Counted from the first letter of the stretch, positions 33,841 to 43,965 are shown. The stretch is 64,000 nt of DNA from JADCRZ01 sp965200945 (GCA_965200945.1 OZ241749.1:5332001-5396000), one strand, 5' to 3'. Numbers and translations are program-made. Notes: generated from the letters alone by a model not told the origin.

Positions 33841-35160
33841 ATGGCCATTCTTATAACGGTTGTCTCTATCCTGCTTCTTGTTGTTTTGATCTCATCCTGT
33901 AAAGTGCATGTGTTTGTGTCGTTCCTCCTGGTGTCGGTATTCGCCGGACTGCTGTTGCATATACCGGCTGCAAAGATCGTGACAGCCATCCAGAAGGGGA
34001 TGGGTGAAACGCTGGGCGCTATCGTAGGCATCATTGCCCTCGGCGCTATGCTGGGCAAACTGGTGGCGCAAAGCGGGGCGGCAGAATGCATATCCAATAC
34101 GCTGATCAGGCTATTCGGCACAAAGCGGCTCAGGTGGGCGTTTCTAGTCACCGGTTTTCTGGTCGGACTGCCCCTGTTCTACTCTGTCGGATTTATTTTA
34201 CTTGCACCGATCGCGATCACGGTGGCCCATAAAAGCCGCGTGCCGGCCACCTATCTGGGGCTTCCGTTACTTACTTCCCTTTCGGTAACGCAGGGGTTTC
34301 TGCCCCCTCATCCGGCGCCGCTGGTGCTGGTACAGCAACTGCATGCCAATATGGGCCTCACGCTTTGGTACGGCATCCTGATATCCATTCCCGCCATCCT
34401 TCTTGGAGGAATGCTTTTCGGAAGAACGGTTCGGAACATCGATACCCCGCCCAACAAATTGTTCATTGCCCAGCCGCTTGCAAAAGAAGACATGCCTTCG
34501 GCAACGGTCAGCTTTGTGACGGTGCTGCTGCCGGTAGTATTGATTGGTGTTTGCACCCTGCTTGAAAACATGATTCCGCCAGCTTCGTTTTTGCATCCGG
34601 CCGTACAATTCATAGGTGAGCCGGTGATCAGTATGCTGGTGGCTTTGCTCGTGGCAGTGTATCTGCTTGGCATCCGCCGCGGGAAAAACATAGCTGAGGT
34701 TACGGCAGCGCTCAGCAACTCTATCAAAGACGTCGCCATGCTGTTTCTGGTGTTTGGCGGAGCCGGGGCATTAAAGCAAATACTGGTGGAAGGAGGGGTA
34801 AGCGATGTGATCGGGGCCTCTATGGCAGCGTCGTCGCTGCACCCGTATATCCTGGGATGGATGATGGCGGCTTTTATCCGCGTAAGTGTAGGTTCCTCCA
34901 CCGTGGCGGGTATCACCACGGCCGGATTTTTTGTGCCCGTCGTACAGGCTACCGGCGTCGACCCGAACCTGATGGTGCTGAGCATCGGAGCGGGCAGCAT
35001 GATGTTCGCCCATGTAAACGACACCGGCTTCTGGCTGTTCAAGGAATATTTCCAGCTCTCCCTTAAAGACATCATCCGTTCGTTCTCCCTTATGGAAACC
35101 ATCATATCCATCACCGGACTGGCCGGCGTGATGACGCTCAAATACTTGCTGGCAGGATGA
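33841..35160 (+). CDS. GntP-family gluconate:H+ symporter
   Basis: 439-aa inner-membrane permease with about twelve hydrophobic segments. GLPLFYSVGFILLAPIA, FLPPHPAPLVLVQQL, FGGAGALKQILVEGG and SVGSSTVAGITTAG are GntP-family motifs. It imports gluconate or a related sugar acid. No gluconate kinase or dehydratase lies nearby, so the substrate is an inference from family. It is the first intact chromosomal gene after the island. Confidence 0.9.
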   Translation: MAILITVVSILLLVVLISSCKVHVFVSFLLVSVFAGLLLHIPAAKIVTAIQKGMGETLGAIVGIIALGAMLGKLVAQSGAAECISNTLIRLFGTKRLRWAFLVTGFLVGLPLFYSVGFILLAPIAITVAHKSRVPATYLGLPLLTSLSVTQGFLPPHPAPLVLVQQLHANMGLTLWYGILISIPAILLGGMLFGRTVRNIDTPPNKLFIAQPLAKEDMPSATVSFVTVLLPVVLIGVCTLLENMIPPASFLHPAVQFIGEPVISMLVALLVAVYLLGIRRGKNIAEVTAALSNSIKDVAMLFLVFGGAGALKQILVEGGVSDVIGASMAASSLHPYILGWMMAAFIRVSVGSSTVAGITTAGFFVPVVQATGVDPNLMVLSIGAGSMMFAHVNDTGFWLFKEYFQLSLKDIIRSFSLMETIISITGLAGVMTLKYLLAG

Positions 35161-35321
35161 AGGCCAACCTCTGAAAATGGTTTTCTTCCCGTTCTCCTCC
35201 GCTGAAATGGCCTATCCCGAATGTTTTCCGGGAGCGATTTCTTTTGTGTACATTGATGCGGCGCTCACGATCGAGGCGTACAAGGGAATAGTAATCTGAG
35301 ACAGTATTCAAAGAATCAAAC

Positions 35322-36119
35322 ATGGGATTTTTCAACCTTTTCAAAAAGAACCTTGGTTCATCTAACCCTGACAACCTGAAGGAGGAAAACAGGCTGGAAA
35401 CTTCACTAAGGATAGCTTCCACCGAGCCGGCCCACAGGGCTGAATTCTACCGGGATCTGCTCGGCGAGAAACTTGTTGTACTGACAGACAAAACCGCACT
35501 TCCGGCAGGTGTGCAAACGCTGGAGGAAGATACAAACGTTCGCATTGCGACCCTTCCGGACGGCAAGATCCCGGTGTTTACATCTACCCCGAAAATATTC
35601 GACAAGGGTGTCATCAAAACGGAAGTTCCCTACCTGGAAATGAAAGGGGAAGATCTTTTTAACCTGGCGAAAGGCGCAACATTCATACTCAATCCCTACT
35701 CAGACTATGGCAAGGAATTACTGCCCGGCGAACTGGAGAGTTTGTTGAACGGAACGATCCTGACCGACAATCACCGGAAGATCACGGTAAAGAAGGATAC
35801 CGAAGTTCAGATCGGCCAGCCTGCCGACTACCCCACCGATATTGTGAATTCATTAAAGGCTTTGTTTGCAAAAAAAACTTCCGTGCAGGCTGCCTACCTT
35901 GGATGGATCTACAACCCATCAGAAGCAGAACCGCCCCACCTGATATTTGCACTCGACATCGAAGGCGAAACACAAAGCATTACAGACGAAGCGGGTTATA
36001 CCGCTTATCAGTTGTCGCCTCCGAATACACTCATCGACATTATCCAGATCGATGATAAAGGCGGATTGAGTGACTATTTTCTCAAACAAACCACACCGTT
36101 CTATACCAGGCAACAATAA
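35322..36119 (+). CDS. SseB-family protein (enhanced serine sensitivity)
   Basis: 265 aa, cytoplasmic. The N-terminal SseB domain (IPVFTSTPKIFDKGV, GEDLFNLAKGATFILNPYSDYGKELLP) is followed by the SseB C-terminal domain (VNSLKALFAKKTSVQAAYLGWIY, LIFALDIEG). The family was named from an E. coli serine-sensitivity phenotype and its molecular role is unclear. It stands alone between gntP and a reverse-strand lipoprotein gene. Confidence 0.82.
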   Translation: MGFFNLFKKNLGSSNPDNLKEENRLETSLRIASTEPAHRAEFYRDLLGEKLVVLTDKTALPAGVQTLEEDTNVRIATLPDGKIPVFTSTPKIFDKGVIKTEVPYLEMKGEDLFNLAKGATFILNPYSDYGKELLPGELESLLNGTILTDNHRKITVKKDTEVQIGQPADYPTDIVNSLKALFAKKTSVQAAYLGWIYNPSEAEPPHLIFALDIEGETQSITDEAGYTAYQLSPPNTLIDIIQIDDKGGLSDYFLKQTTPFYTRQQ

Positions 36120-36270
36120 CGTCTACCCTTGTTCGCTTTTCTACAATTGAAGATCATGTTACATGCGGTCTTACCTAGGGCGGTATTTTAAATGTAGCCT
36201 GAACTCAACTCCCCTTCCATCCCGGCTACAGGTTCCTCGGCGGAGGGCCCGGTATTGCAGTGCTTTTCCG

Positions 36271-36762
36271 TCAAAAGCTCAGGTTGAACTGACCCTTGGT
36301 AATTACTTTTTTAGTAGTGGAGATACCGGAGGTGGTAGCCATGAAAACATCTCCGCTGAACGAACCCTGTACGGCTGTGCTGGTAATGCTTGAAATGGTC
36401 ACTTTAGATGGGTTGGTTGCACTCATGTAGCTGATATAAGGTGTGCCCGACTGCACAAAGTTGACCGAGCTCAGCTTTTGTCCGGTGGCATCGGTCTCGG
36501 TATATGAGCCTGCGGCAATAGGGCTTGAACTGGTAAGCACGATCGCGATCTGGTTCGATGCACTGCTGCTTTGAAAGCCGGTGATGGTAACAGAATAGAA
36601 CCCGCTTGTCTGTGACCGGACCGCTTTCGCATTTACATTGAAGTCTATTGTAGTGCCGTCGACGGAACTGCTGATGGCTGCCGATGCGGACGACTTGTCA
36701 TCTTTCGAACAGGCAGAAAATAATACCGTAGCTGATAAGAGGAAAGGAACAATCTTTTTCAT
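36271..36762 (-). CDS. Small beta-rich lipoprotein of unknown function
   Basis: 163 aa. Signal with lipobox FSAC (Cys about 18), then a serine/threonine-rich mature domain with alternating short strands, ending in KVITKGQFNLSF. The form recalls small Bacteroidota lipoproteins of the DUF6252 kind, but I cannot assign it firmly. Its 5' region is a 359-bp gap. Confidence 0.72.
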   Translation of the reverse strand: MKKIVPFLLSATVLFSACSKDDKSSASAAISSSVDGTTIDFNVNAKAVRSQTSGFYSVTITGFQSSSASNQIAIVLTSSSPIAAGSYTETDATGQKLSSVNFVQSGTPYISYMSATNPSKVTISSITSTAVQGSFSGDVFMATTSGISTTKKVITKGQFNLSF

Positions 36763-37121
36763 AAGGATTTTTTAGGGTTTACAAGCTGGGTAAACGGTTT
36801 GACGCACCAAATATTGCCATGATAACCCGTTTGCGGAAAACGGTGTTTCAAAATGCCCGGCCTTCATATCAACCGGCATGCACCGGCGCAGCAGCGGTTA
36901 CCGCTTTGTTCCGGGGGCATAAATATTGTAACATGTTTTTATCAAAGCAACTTTGTGGCTGAACTACAGAATAACAGATGCGTGTCAGAACAGTCGCCTG
37001 CCCGAGCGGATGCAAACAAGTGATCCTGTAAATGTTGTAAATGCAAAAGCAGTTGTCACATAAAAGTTTGGTCTGTCATTCTCATGTAATGCCGCCGAAC
37101 AGAAAATAATAAATCAGATCA
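36763..37121. other. Divergent intergenic region without recognised content
   Basis: 359 bp between the reverse-strand lipoprotein gene and the small membrane-protein gene. No full TAnnTTTG box in either direction and no terminator seen; it must hold both promoters, in forms I cannot pick out. Confidence 0.4.
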
Positions 37122-37337
37122 ATGAAAAATCCTGCAAGAAGCCTGACTGTGTCGTTGTTAAACAATGTTCCCTCACCTGGTACCGTATGGAAGAAAGTAG
37201 GGCAGCGGATCGTGGCCAACAAGTATCAGATCATTAACGTGGCGGGCGCTGTGCTCGTGACTTTTGCCATCCTTAAAATTTTGCAAGACCGCAGGAACAG
37301 CAGAAAATTTCAGCTCAGTGACTATACGGAAGCATGA
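37122..37337 (+). CDS. Small single-pass membrane protein, unknown
   Basis: 71 aa with one hydrophobic helix (about residues 36-52, IINVAGAVLVTFAILKIL) and basic flanks. ATG start and in-frame stop are clear, and codon use resembles its neighbours. No family recognised. Confidence 0.55.
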   Translation: MKNPARSLTVSLLNNVPSPGTVWKKVGQRIVANKYQIINVAGAVLVTFAILKILQDRRNSRKFQLSDYTEA

Positions 37338-37503
37338 TCTTTTAGCCTCTTTTTCTTCTTTTCTGTCTCCGGGCAGGTGCGATGCCGGCCGCTGTAATCC
37401 AGCCGGGTGGCATAATTATCGCTGCTGTGATGATGCAATCCGGTCTGTACAGCATGGTCTGTAACACCGTCCGGAGAAAACTTGTTTCACCCTAATCTAT
37501 CGT

Positions 37504-38028
37504 ATGCCTACCAAAAAACAGCTAAAGGAGCAGGCTCAGAGAGAAGCTGCCCGCGTCAGGAGAAATAAAGCACTCAAAAAGATCATCGGCATCGGACTGG
37601 TTGCCGGCTTGCGGGCTACTTTTGCCCCGGCCCTGGTCAGTCATTCTCTGAATAAGAAAAAGAACTCGCTGGTTGGCAAGTCACGCTTTAACTGGATACA
37701 AACCCCGGCCGCATCCTATGTAACAAAAGGACTCGCCGCAATGGAAATTATAGGAGATAAAAGTCCGACGGCGCCTGACCGCACGGCGGTACCACAGATA
37801 TTCGGCCGGCTCGGTTCAGGAGCTTTTGCCGGAGCCGTGGTGGCGAAAGCAACGAATCAGAAAGTGATCGAAGGCGCCGTTGTGGGGGCTGTTGCAGCGC
37901 TGGCCGGTACTTTCGGCGCATTCTTTCTGCGCAGGTGGATCAGCTCACAGCCGGGTGTGTATGATGTTTGCGTGGGTGCGGCAGAAGATGTGATAGGGCT
38001 GGCAGCCGGTTCGGTGATCATGAAATAG
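37504..38028 (+). CDS. DUF4126-like membrane protein
   Basis: 174 aa. Basic N-terminus (KKQLKEQAQREAARVRRNKALKK), then GIGLVAGLRATFAPALVSHSL, AAMEIIGDKSPTAPDRT and GRLGSGAFAGAVVA, with further hydrophobic segments to the C-terminus. These glycine/alanine-rich segments resemble DUF4126 proteins. Function unknown. Confidence 0.65.
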   Translation: MPTKKQLKEQAQREAARVRRNKALKKIIGIGLVAGLRATFAPALVSHSLNKKKNSLVGKSRFNWIQTPAASYVTKGLAAMEIIGDKSPTAPDRTAVPQIFGRLGSGAFAGAVVAKATNQKVIEGAVVGAVAALAGTFGAFFLRRWISSQPGVYDVCVGAAEDVIGLAAGSVIMK

Positions 38029-38104
38029 CCTGCGGCAAAGATTGATACTGAAACGGGGTGCCGCCTCTTGCACGGGGCTCCATTTTTTATAATATTTCGG
38101 CTCA

Positions 38105-38803
38105 TTACTGCATCGCCGCCTGCAGGTCTTTCTTATCCGCCACGCCTTCTTTTCGCCATACTTCCTTCCCGTTCTTGTACACAATGAGAGTGGGAAAATT
38201 GGTTGCATGTAATTCTTTCGCAAGGCTTTCCTGCTCGCCGCCGTCTATTTGCACCAGCTTGAAAGTGCTGGTGGCCGACTGCTGCAGGTCGCGGATCATG
38301 GCTTCCATCCCTTTGCAGGGGGCGCACCATACTGCACTGATATCCACCAGCACCGTCTGGTCGGTAGGGATGCTGTCGGCGAAAAATTCCTCCTGCGAGA
38401 TCTGCTTTACTACCGGTGCTTCTTCCACCGGTTTGTTCTGCTGCTGCCAGGCCCGGATGCCGCCATCCAGGCTATACACTTCTGTAAAACCGTTCTCCTT
38501 CAACCAGGCTGCCGCCGCACTGCTTCGTACGCCTCCTTTGCAATAGGTGTACACCGGTTTGTTTTTATCGAGCCCCACTACCTGCTTCTGAAAATTATCC
38601 TTGTTCGTCCAGTCCGCCAGGAAGGCATTGCGGAGGTGACCGCTGTCGAACTCGGCCCTCGTGCGCACATCCAGTATCTGGATGCCGTTGGCAGAGATGC
38701 CTTTTTCAAAATCCGGTACGGCGACGCTGGCCTTTTGTGCAAATCCCGGGACAGAAGCAAGGGCCAGCAGCATGCTGCAGAAGAAGATAACGGGCTTGAT
38801 CAT
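38105..38803 (-). CDS. Exported rhodanese-thioredoxin fusion
   Basis: 232 aa from the ATG at 38803. Signal peptide (ends near PGFAQ), a rhodanese domain (ILDVRTRAEFDSGHLRNA, active cysteine in YTYCKGGVRSS), then a thioredoxin domain with WCAPCKG and the cis-proline loop NFPTLIVYKNG. The pairing suggests transfer of sulfur or electrons between the two cysteine sites in the periplasm. The longer frame to 38896 runs through the promoter region and lacks support. Confidence 0.87.
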   Translation of the reverse strand: MIKPVIFFCSMLLALASVPGFAQKASVAVPDFEKGISANGIQILDVRTRAEFDSGHLRNAFLADWTNKDNFQKQVVGLDKNKPVYTYCKGGVRSSAAAAWLKENGFTEVYSLDGGIRAWQQQNKPVEEAPVVKQISQEEFFADSIPTDQTVLVDISAVWCAPCKGMEAMIRDLQQSATSTFKLVQIDGGEQESLAKELHATNFPTLIVYKNGKEVWRKEGVADKKDLQAAMQ

Positions 38804-38844
38804 ATCGTGGTATTGATGGCAGGCAGCGTAAGTGCCTGCTGCTG

Positions 38845-38852
38845 CAAATATA
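38845..38852 (-). promoter_or_regulatory. -7 box TATATTTG of the rhodanese-thioredoxin gene
   Basis: On the minus strand TATATTTG matches TAnnTTTG and lies 41 nt before the ATG at 38803. No -33 consensus found. Confidence 0.5.
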
Positions 38853-38875
38853 CCGGTCCGCCGTTTATTTTGCTT

Positions 38876-38913
38876 AAAAAGGGAGCCAGGCAACAAGCGG
38901 CCTCCCTTTTTTT
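38876..38913. terminator. Terminator-like hairpin in the 38.8-39.1 kb gap
   Basis: Stem GGGAGCC (38881-38887) with GGCCTCCC (38899-38906), one bulged C, flanked by A5 and T7 runs, so it could act on either strand. The gap 38804-39118 otherwise holds only the promoter box above. Confidence 0.5.
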
Positions 38914-39118
38914 GTGCCGTCCATGCCTTCCTTGCCTAGCAACAAAAACCTGCCACTGTGCTACTCTAAAGCAGCGGTTGTCTGGAACGATTCTTTTATA
39001 CATGATCCCGCATGCGATCTGTTGATCCGGCGCTCCGGCGCCGGCGTTTCATACAGTCTGCCTGAATTTTATCATGTACGCGGCGGCGTGGCCGGCGCAA
39101 AGCAAAACAACATATTTC

Positions 39119-40459
39119 ATGGAAGAAAAAAACATTTCGGTACCAGGAAGTGGCCCGGCCGGTATCAGCCGCAAAGAATTTTTATCTCTCACGGGTAAAT
39201 CACTCACCGCCGGTGCTGCCGGACTGGCCATCAGCGGTGTTGCAGGTGATGATGTTTATGCGCAGGTAGCGCCAAAGACAACCTCGCCACCAGCCCAGGT
39301 ACCGCCCGGACTCACCGACCCGATCGTACTGGAGAAATGGAAATCGGATGTAGACCAGCAATCAGGGCCTACGCCTACTCCCATGCCTCCCGATAACCGC
39401 GTACGCTATGCCGTAGTAGGGCTGGGGCACCTGGCTCTGGAAGAGATCCTGCCTGCTTTGTCGACCTGCAAGAAATCAAAGCTCACGGCGCTGGTCAGCG
39501 GCAGTCCCGACAAGATGAAAAAAGTGGCTGCGCAGTACGGCGTAAAACCGGAGAACTGCTACAGCTATCAAACCTACGACCAGATCCGCAACAACAAGGA
39601 AGTGGATGTGATCTACATCGTACTGCCCAACAGCCTCCACAAGGAGTATGTGATCCGCGGCGCAAAAGCGGGCAAGCATATTCTATGTGAAAAGCCGATG
39701 TCCATCTCTGCGCAGGAATGCCGCGACATGATCGATGCCTGCAATAAAGCCGGAGTAAAGCTGATGGTTGCCTATCGCATCCAGTACGAGCCGCATAACC
39801 GCAAGCTCCGCGAAATGGTGCAGCAGAAAGTATTCGGCAACCCAAAACTGCTGGAGGCCTGCAATTCGCAAAGCAGCGCCAACCCGCAGCACTGGCGGCA
39901 CAAGCTGGCCCTGGCCGGCGGCGGCTCCCTGCCCGATATCGGGCTCTATTGCCTGAACACGGCGCGTTTCGTTCTGGGGGAAGAACCCATGGAAGTATTT
40001 GCCTATAAATACAGCACGCCCGGCAACCCGCTTTTCACGGAAGTGGAAGAGCTGATCTCATGGCAGATGCGGTTTCCGAGCGGCGTTGTTGCCAGTTGTA
40101 CCTCCGACTACAATGTTCATGAAACCCGCCGCTACCGCACCATGTGCGAGAAAGGCTGGCTCAACATAGACCAGGCGTTCAGCTACCACGGACAAAAGCT
40201 GAACAGTGCCAGGGCAGAAGGAAAGATCGAGCGCAAGGAAGACATCGGGCTGGCAGAGAAGAACCAGTTCGCTACGGAGATCGATCATTTCTCGGGCTGC
40301 GTTATCGACAACAAAAAGCCCTTTACACCGGGTGAAGAAGGCCTGCAGGATCATATCATCATGGAAGCCATTTACCAGTCGGCCCGCGAAGGTAAACCGG
40401 TGCAGATAAAAGGGTTGATGGCCGGCAATTACCGCGGACCGGAGCCGGAAGAAGAGTAG
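39119..40459 (+). CDS. Gfo/Idh/MocA-family oxidoreductase
   Basis: 446 aa from the ATG at 39119. The N-terminus carries a signal-like hydrophobic stretch (SRKEFLSLTGKSLTAGAAGLAISG) with SRK in place of a twin arginine, so export is possible but unproven. The Rossmann fold is clear: YAVVGLGHLALEEILPAL for NAD(P), VIYIVLPNSLHKEYV, and the CEKPM loop with catalytic lysine; then the alpha/beta domain (GGGSLPDIGLYCLN). It resembles glucose-fructose oxidoreductase. Sugar substrate unknown. An ATG at 39074 is an alternative start. Confidence 0.88.
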   Translation: MEEKNISVPGSGPAGISRKEFLSLTGKSLTAGAAGLAISGVAGDDVYAQVAPKTTSPPAQVPPGLTDPIVLEKWKSDVDQQSGPTPTPMPPDNRVRYAVVGLGHLALEEILPALSTCKKSKLTALVSGSPDKMKKVAAQYGVKPENCYSYQTYDQIRNNKEVDVIYIVLPNSLHKEYVIRGAKAGKHILCEKPMSISAQECRDMIDACNKAGVKLMVAYRIQYEPHNRKLREMVQQKVFGNPKLLEACNSQSSANPQHWRHKLALAGGGSLPDIGLYCLNTARFVLGEEPMEVFAYKYSTPGNPLFTEVEELISWQMRFPSGVVASCTSDYNVHETRRYRTMCEKGWLNIDQAFSYHGQKLNSARAEGKIERKEDIGLAEKNQFATEIDHFSGCVIDNKKPFTPGEEGLQDHIIMEAIYQSAREGKPVQIKGLMAGNYRGPEPEEE

Positions 40460-40509
40460 GTTCAGGTTTATCTGTTAAAGGAGCATAGAAAAATCTCCCC
40501 AACATGTAC

Positions 40510-40566
40510 GGCATTCGCGGTATGCGGCAACAGCCGGTTGCCGCATACCGCGAATGCCTTTTGTTT
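40510..40566 (+). terminator. Long perfect hairpin terminator
   Basis: 22-bp perfect stem (40510-40531 with 40537-40558, starting GGCATTCGCGG), 5-nt loop, then TTTTGTTTT. It follows the oxidoreductase gene. The remaining bases up to 40701 show no gene. Confidence 0.8.
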
Positions 40567-40701
40567 TACTCCGGTAAGAGTGGCATTTTTCGCTGTTCCT
40601 GTCCGAAAACCGGCGGCACGACTGTTTAATCTTTTTTTCTTTCTAACCACCATACAGATCCGCAAACAACGCAAAGGATCATCATTAAAATTGAAACGGT
40701 C

Positions 40702-40965
40702 ATGGAGTTTATTAGTGTGCTAGGACTTGTAGCGGGCTTGTGTACTTCTTCTGCCACCATACCGCAACTGGTGAAAACCATCAAGACAAAGAAGACGCAG
40801 GATATCTCCATCTTTATGTTTGTGGTGATGCTTTCAGGCAACGCGCTGTGGATCTATTACGGGATTGCAAAAAAAGACGTGGCCATCATCTCCACCAACA
40901 TACTTTCCCTTGCACTCGACATCGCCATGCTGGTATGCCATTTCAAATACAAGGATAAGGGCTGA
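40702..40965 (+). CDS. SemiSWEET sugar transporter
   Basis: 87-aa three-helix membrane protein with the PQ-loop sequence SATIPQLVKTIKTKKTQDIS between helices 1 and 2, and LSGNALWIYYGI in helix 2, as in bacterial SemiSWEETs. It works as a homodimer and moves mono- or disaccharides down their gradient. Complete at the usual 85-95 aa. Confidence 0.9.
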   Translation: MEFISVLGLVAGLCTSSATIPQLVKTIKTKKTQDISIFMFVVMLSGNALWIYYGIAKKDVAIISTNILSLALDIAMLVCHFKYKDKG

Positions 40966-41057
40966 GACGCGCAAAGGCAGCGGCCGACCTTATTTTAATT
41001 TCAGGAAGTTAGCGGGAACCTGTAAATTTATAATACCCCATAACCAATTATAAATTT

Positions 41058-43901
41058 ATGAAACCGACTGCTTACGCTGCCACCTTGCTGCTGTGCGGAT
41101 TGCTTTGCCAATACCGCAGCTTCTCCCAGTTCAGCCTTTCCGGCAAAATTCAACAGGACCCCGCCGTTAAAACGGGAAGGCTTCCGAACGGGCTCATCTA
41201 TTACATCAGAAAGAACGACAAACCGGAGAAGAAGGTGCAGCTGCGGCTGGTAGTGAATGCTGGCTCTGTACTCGAACAGCCCGACCAGCAGGGGCTGGCC
41301 CATCTGATGGAGCATATGAATTTCAATGGCGGGAAGCATTTTCAAAAAAATGAACTGGTCAGTTACCTTCAATCGATCGGAGTAAAATTCGGGGCGGATC
41401 TGAATGCCTATACCGGTTTTGACGAAACGGTTTACATTCTTCCGATTCCCGCCGACGCACCCGGCAAGATAGACACCGGCTTTACCATCCTGGCCGACTG
41501 GGCCGGCAATGCGACGCTCGACACTGCAGAGATCAACAAGGAACGGCTGGTGGTGCTCGAAGAATCGCGGCTGGGAAAAGGCGCCTTTGAACGGATGGGA
41601 AATAAATATTACCCCGAGCTGTTCAACAACTCACTCTACTCTTCCAGGCTTCCCATCGGCATCGACAGCATTGTACAGAACACGCCAACGGATGCGCTGG
41701 TCCGGTTCTATAAAACCTGGTACCGTCCGGACCTGATGGCGGTTGTAGTGGTGGGAGATCTGGACCCCGCCCTGGCTGAACAGGAGATCATAAAACATTT
41801 CAGCGGGTTACAAAATCCCGGACAGGAAACTCCGCGTCCTTCTGTGATACCGATTGCCGAACGGAAACAAAACCGGGGCATGGTACTGACCGACAAGGAA
41901 CAAACCGGGAACGTGCTGGAGATATTCAATTTCATAGAGCCTGCCAAACAGGTCAGCACCTGGGCCGACTACCGTGTGACCATCATCGAGAACCTGTTCA
42001 ATGGATTGATCAATGGGCGGTACAGCGAGTTCAGACAGTTGCCTGAGCCCCCTTTTTTGTACGGAGGCACTGCTTTCGAAGATTTTATCCGCGGATACAG
42101 GACGTTTGTTTCCTATGCCAGCATCAGCGACAAACAGCCGGCTAAGCAAGCCATAGATTCTATGGTGAGCGTTATGGAAAGCGTGAAAAAATACGGGTTC
42201 CTTTCAACCGAACTGGAACGGGCAAAAAGCAGCCTCCTGAACCAGGTTACCAACGCCTTTACCAACAAGGATAAAATGGAATCGGCCCGCTTTGTGAACG
42301 ACTATGTGGAAAATTACCTCGAGCAAAAACCGGTGGTGAGCATTGAAGACCAGTTTGCATTTGTCAAACAGGTATTACCGACTATCACGCTTGAGGAAGT
42401 AAACGCTTTTTCGAAAAAGATGGAAAACACCCAAGGGAAATTCGCCCTGCTGATGGCACCCGAAAAAAACCGGGGGCAGCTTCCATCCGATGCCGAACTG
42501 ATGAACCTGCTGGCTGCAGCGCACGATATACCGGCCAGGCCTTACCACGAAAAAATGATCGCCAGTTCTCTTATGGACAAACTGCCCACACCGGGCAAGG
42601 TGACCAAACAAACTACGAATGCAACGCTGGGAACAACAGACCTCACGCTGAGCAATGGCATCACGGTAACTATCAGGCCGACCAATTTCAAGAACGACGA
42701 GATCCGGATGGACGGCTGGAGATGGGGCGGCAGCCGAAAGTACGGACTGGCAGACAAGTCAAATGCGCAGTACGCGGCAACCATAGTGCGTATGATGGGT
42801 GTGAAAGATATGAACCCGCTCGACCTGAACAAATTCTTGTCGGGCAAAACGGTCGATACACATCCCTACATCAATGCCTATGATGAAGGAATAGAAGGTT
42901 CATGCAGCGTGAAGGATTTTGTTACTTTCCTGCAACTCGTCAACCTGTATCTCACCGCTCCCCGCAAAGATGCACAGCTTTTTCAGTCGTTTGTAAACAC
43001 GCAGAAAGGCTCGATCGAAAACATCCGGGCCAACCCCCAGATTTTCTTCTCCGATACCCTCAACAAGATCATTTACAACAACAACCCCTGGGCGACAAAC
43101 ATTCCGAAGGTATCAGATTTCGACCAGCTGAACCTCGACAGGTCTTTCAGTATCTACAAAGAAGTGTACAGTAACCTCTACGGAATGCATTTCACGATTG
43201 TAGGAAACATCGAGCCCGAAAAAGCCAGGCCCCTGCTGGAAACCTACCTGGCCAGCCTTCCGGCAAAACAAAAAGAAAATCAATTCAAAGATGAAGGACT
43301 GCGGCCGGTGAAAGGTGTGGTGGAAGCGACCATCAACAAGGGCGCGGCCAAGCAAAGCATGGTGAACATCATCTTTTCAGGAGATGCGCCGTTCAGCCAC
43401 GAAGAAAACCTCAAGATCAGGGCTCTGCTCGATGTGCTGAATATCCAGATAGTGGATAAGCTGCGCGAAGAAATGAGCGGCATCTATACAGGCAGCGTGA
43501 GCGGAGGTATCGTGAACAGACCCTACGGTCATTATACCATCAGTACCTATCTCCCCTGCGGTCCCGAGAACGTTGACAAGCTTACCACGGCATTTTTTGA
43601 CCTTGTGAAGAGGGCCCGCGACAATGGGGTTAGTCAGAAAGACCTGGATAAAGTAAAAGAAACGCTGAAGAAACAGAATGAAGACCAGTTAAAACAAAAT
43701 ACCTACTGGCTGCGCGTACTCAGCGGGGCCTTTATTGAAAAGACCGACCCTGCGTGGATCCTGGAATATGGAAATAAACTGAATGCTTTAACGGTGGATG
43801 ACCTGCAGAAAACCGCGAAGAAGTATTTCAACATGAACAATTATGTGAAGGCGGTGCTGAATCCCGACAAAGCGGATCCGGGTACGATGAAGGGGTTTTA
43901 A
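41058..43901 (+). CDS. M16-family zinc peptidase (insulinase/pitrilysin type)
   Basis: 947-aa exported peptidase (signal peptide ends near SFSQ). The inverted zinc motif HLMEH is at residues 82-86, with the downstream glutamate in NKERLVVLEESRLGKG. Two homologous halves are present; the second (from about residue 540, TLSNGITVTIRPTNF) lacks the zinc motif as expected. It degrades peptides in a closed chamber. It stands alone here, between SemiSWEET and the ethanolamine genes. Confidence 0.92.
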   Translation: MKPTAYAATLLLCGLLCQYRSFSQFSLSGKIQQDPAVKTGRLPNGLIYYIRKNDKPEKKVQLRLVVNAGSVLEQPDQQGLAHLMEHMNFNGGKHFQKNELVSYLQSIGVKFGADLNAYTGFDETVYILPIPADAPGKIDTGFTILADWAGNATLDTAEINKERLVVLEESRLGKGAFERMGNKYYPELFNNSLYSSRLPIGIDSIVQNTPTDALVRFYKTWYRPDLMAVVVVGDLDPALAEQEIIKHFSGLQNPGQETPRPSVIPIAERKQNRGMVLTDKEQTGNVLEIFNFIEPAKQVSTWADYRVTIIENLFNGLINGRYSEFRQLPEPPFLYGGTAFEDFIRGYRTFVSYASISDKQPAKQAIDSMVSVMESVKKYGFLSTELERAKSSLLNQVTNAFTNKDKMESARFVNDYVENYLEQKPVVSIEDQFAFVKQVLPTITLEEVNAFSKKMENTQGKFALLMAPEKNRGQLPSDAELMNLLAAAHDIPARPYHEKMIASSLMDKLPTPGKVTKQTTNATLGTTDLTLSNGITVTIRPTNFKNDEIRMDGWRWGGSRKYGLADKSNAQYAATIVRMMGVKDMNPLDLNKFLSGKTVDTHPYINAYDEGIEGSCSVKDFVTFLQLVNLYLTAPRKDAQLFQSFVNTQKGSIENIRANPQIFFSDTLNKIIYNNNPWATNIPKVSDFDQLNLDRSFSIYKEVYSNLYGMHFTIVGNIEPEKARPLLETYLASLPAKQKENQFKDEGLRPVKGVVEATINKGAAKQSMVNIIFSGDAPFSHEENLKIRALLDVLNIQIVDKLREEMSGIYTGSVSGGIVNRPYGHYTISTYLPCGPENVDKLTTAFFDLVKRARDNGVSQKDLDKVKETLKKQNEDQLKQNTYWLRVLSGAFIEKTDPAWILEYGNKLNALTVDDLQKTAKKYFNMNNYVKAVLNPDKADPGTMKGF

Positions 43902-43965
43902 GTTCGAAGCACTGCTGCTTTCCGCGGGTGTGATTCACAGGCCGGAGACGGAAATCATGCTGTAA

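Noticed and set aside
38914..39198. 94-codon plus-strand frame before the oxidoreductase gene
   Set aside because: Overlaps the real gene's 5' end in another frame, contains the terminator tail, and has no recognisable features.
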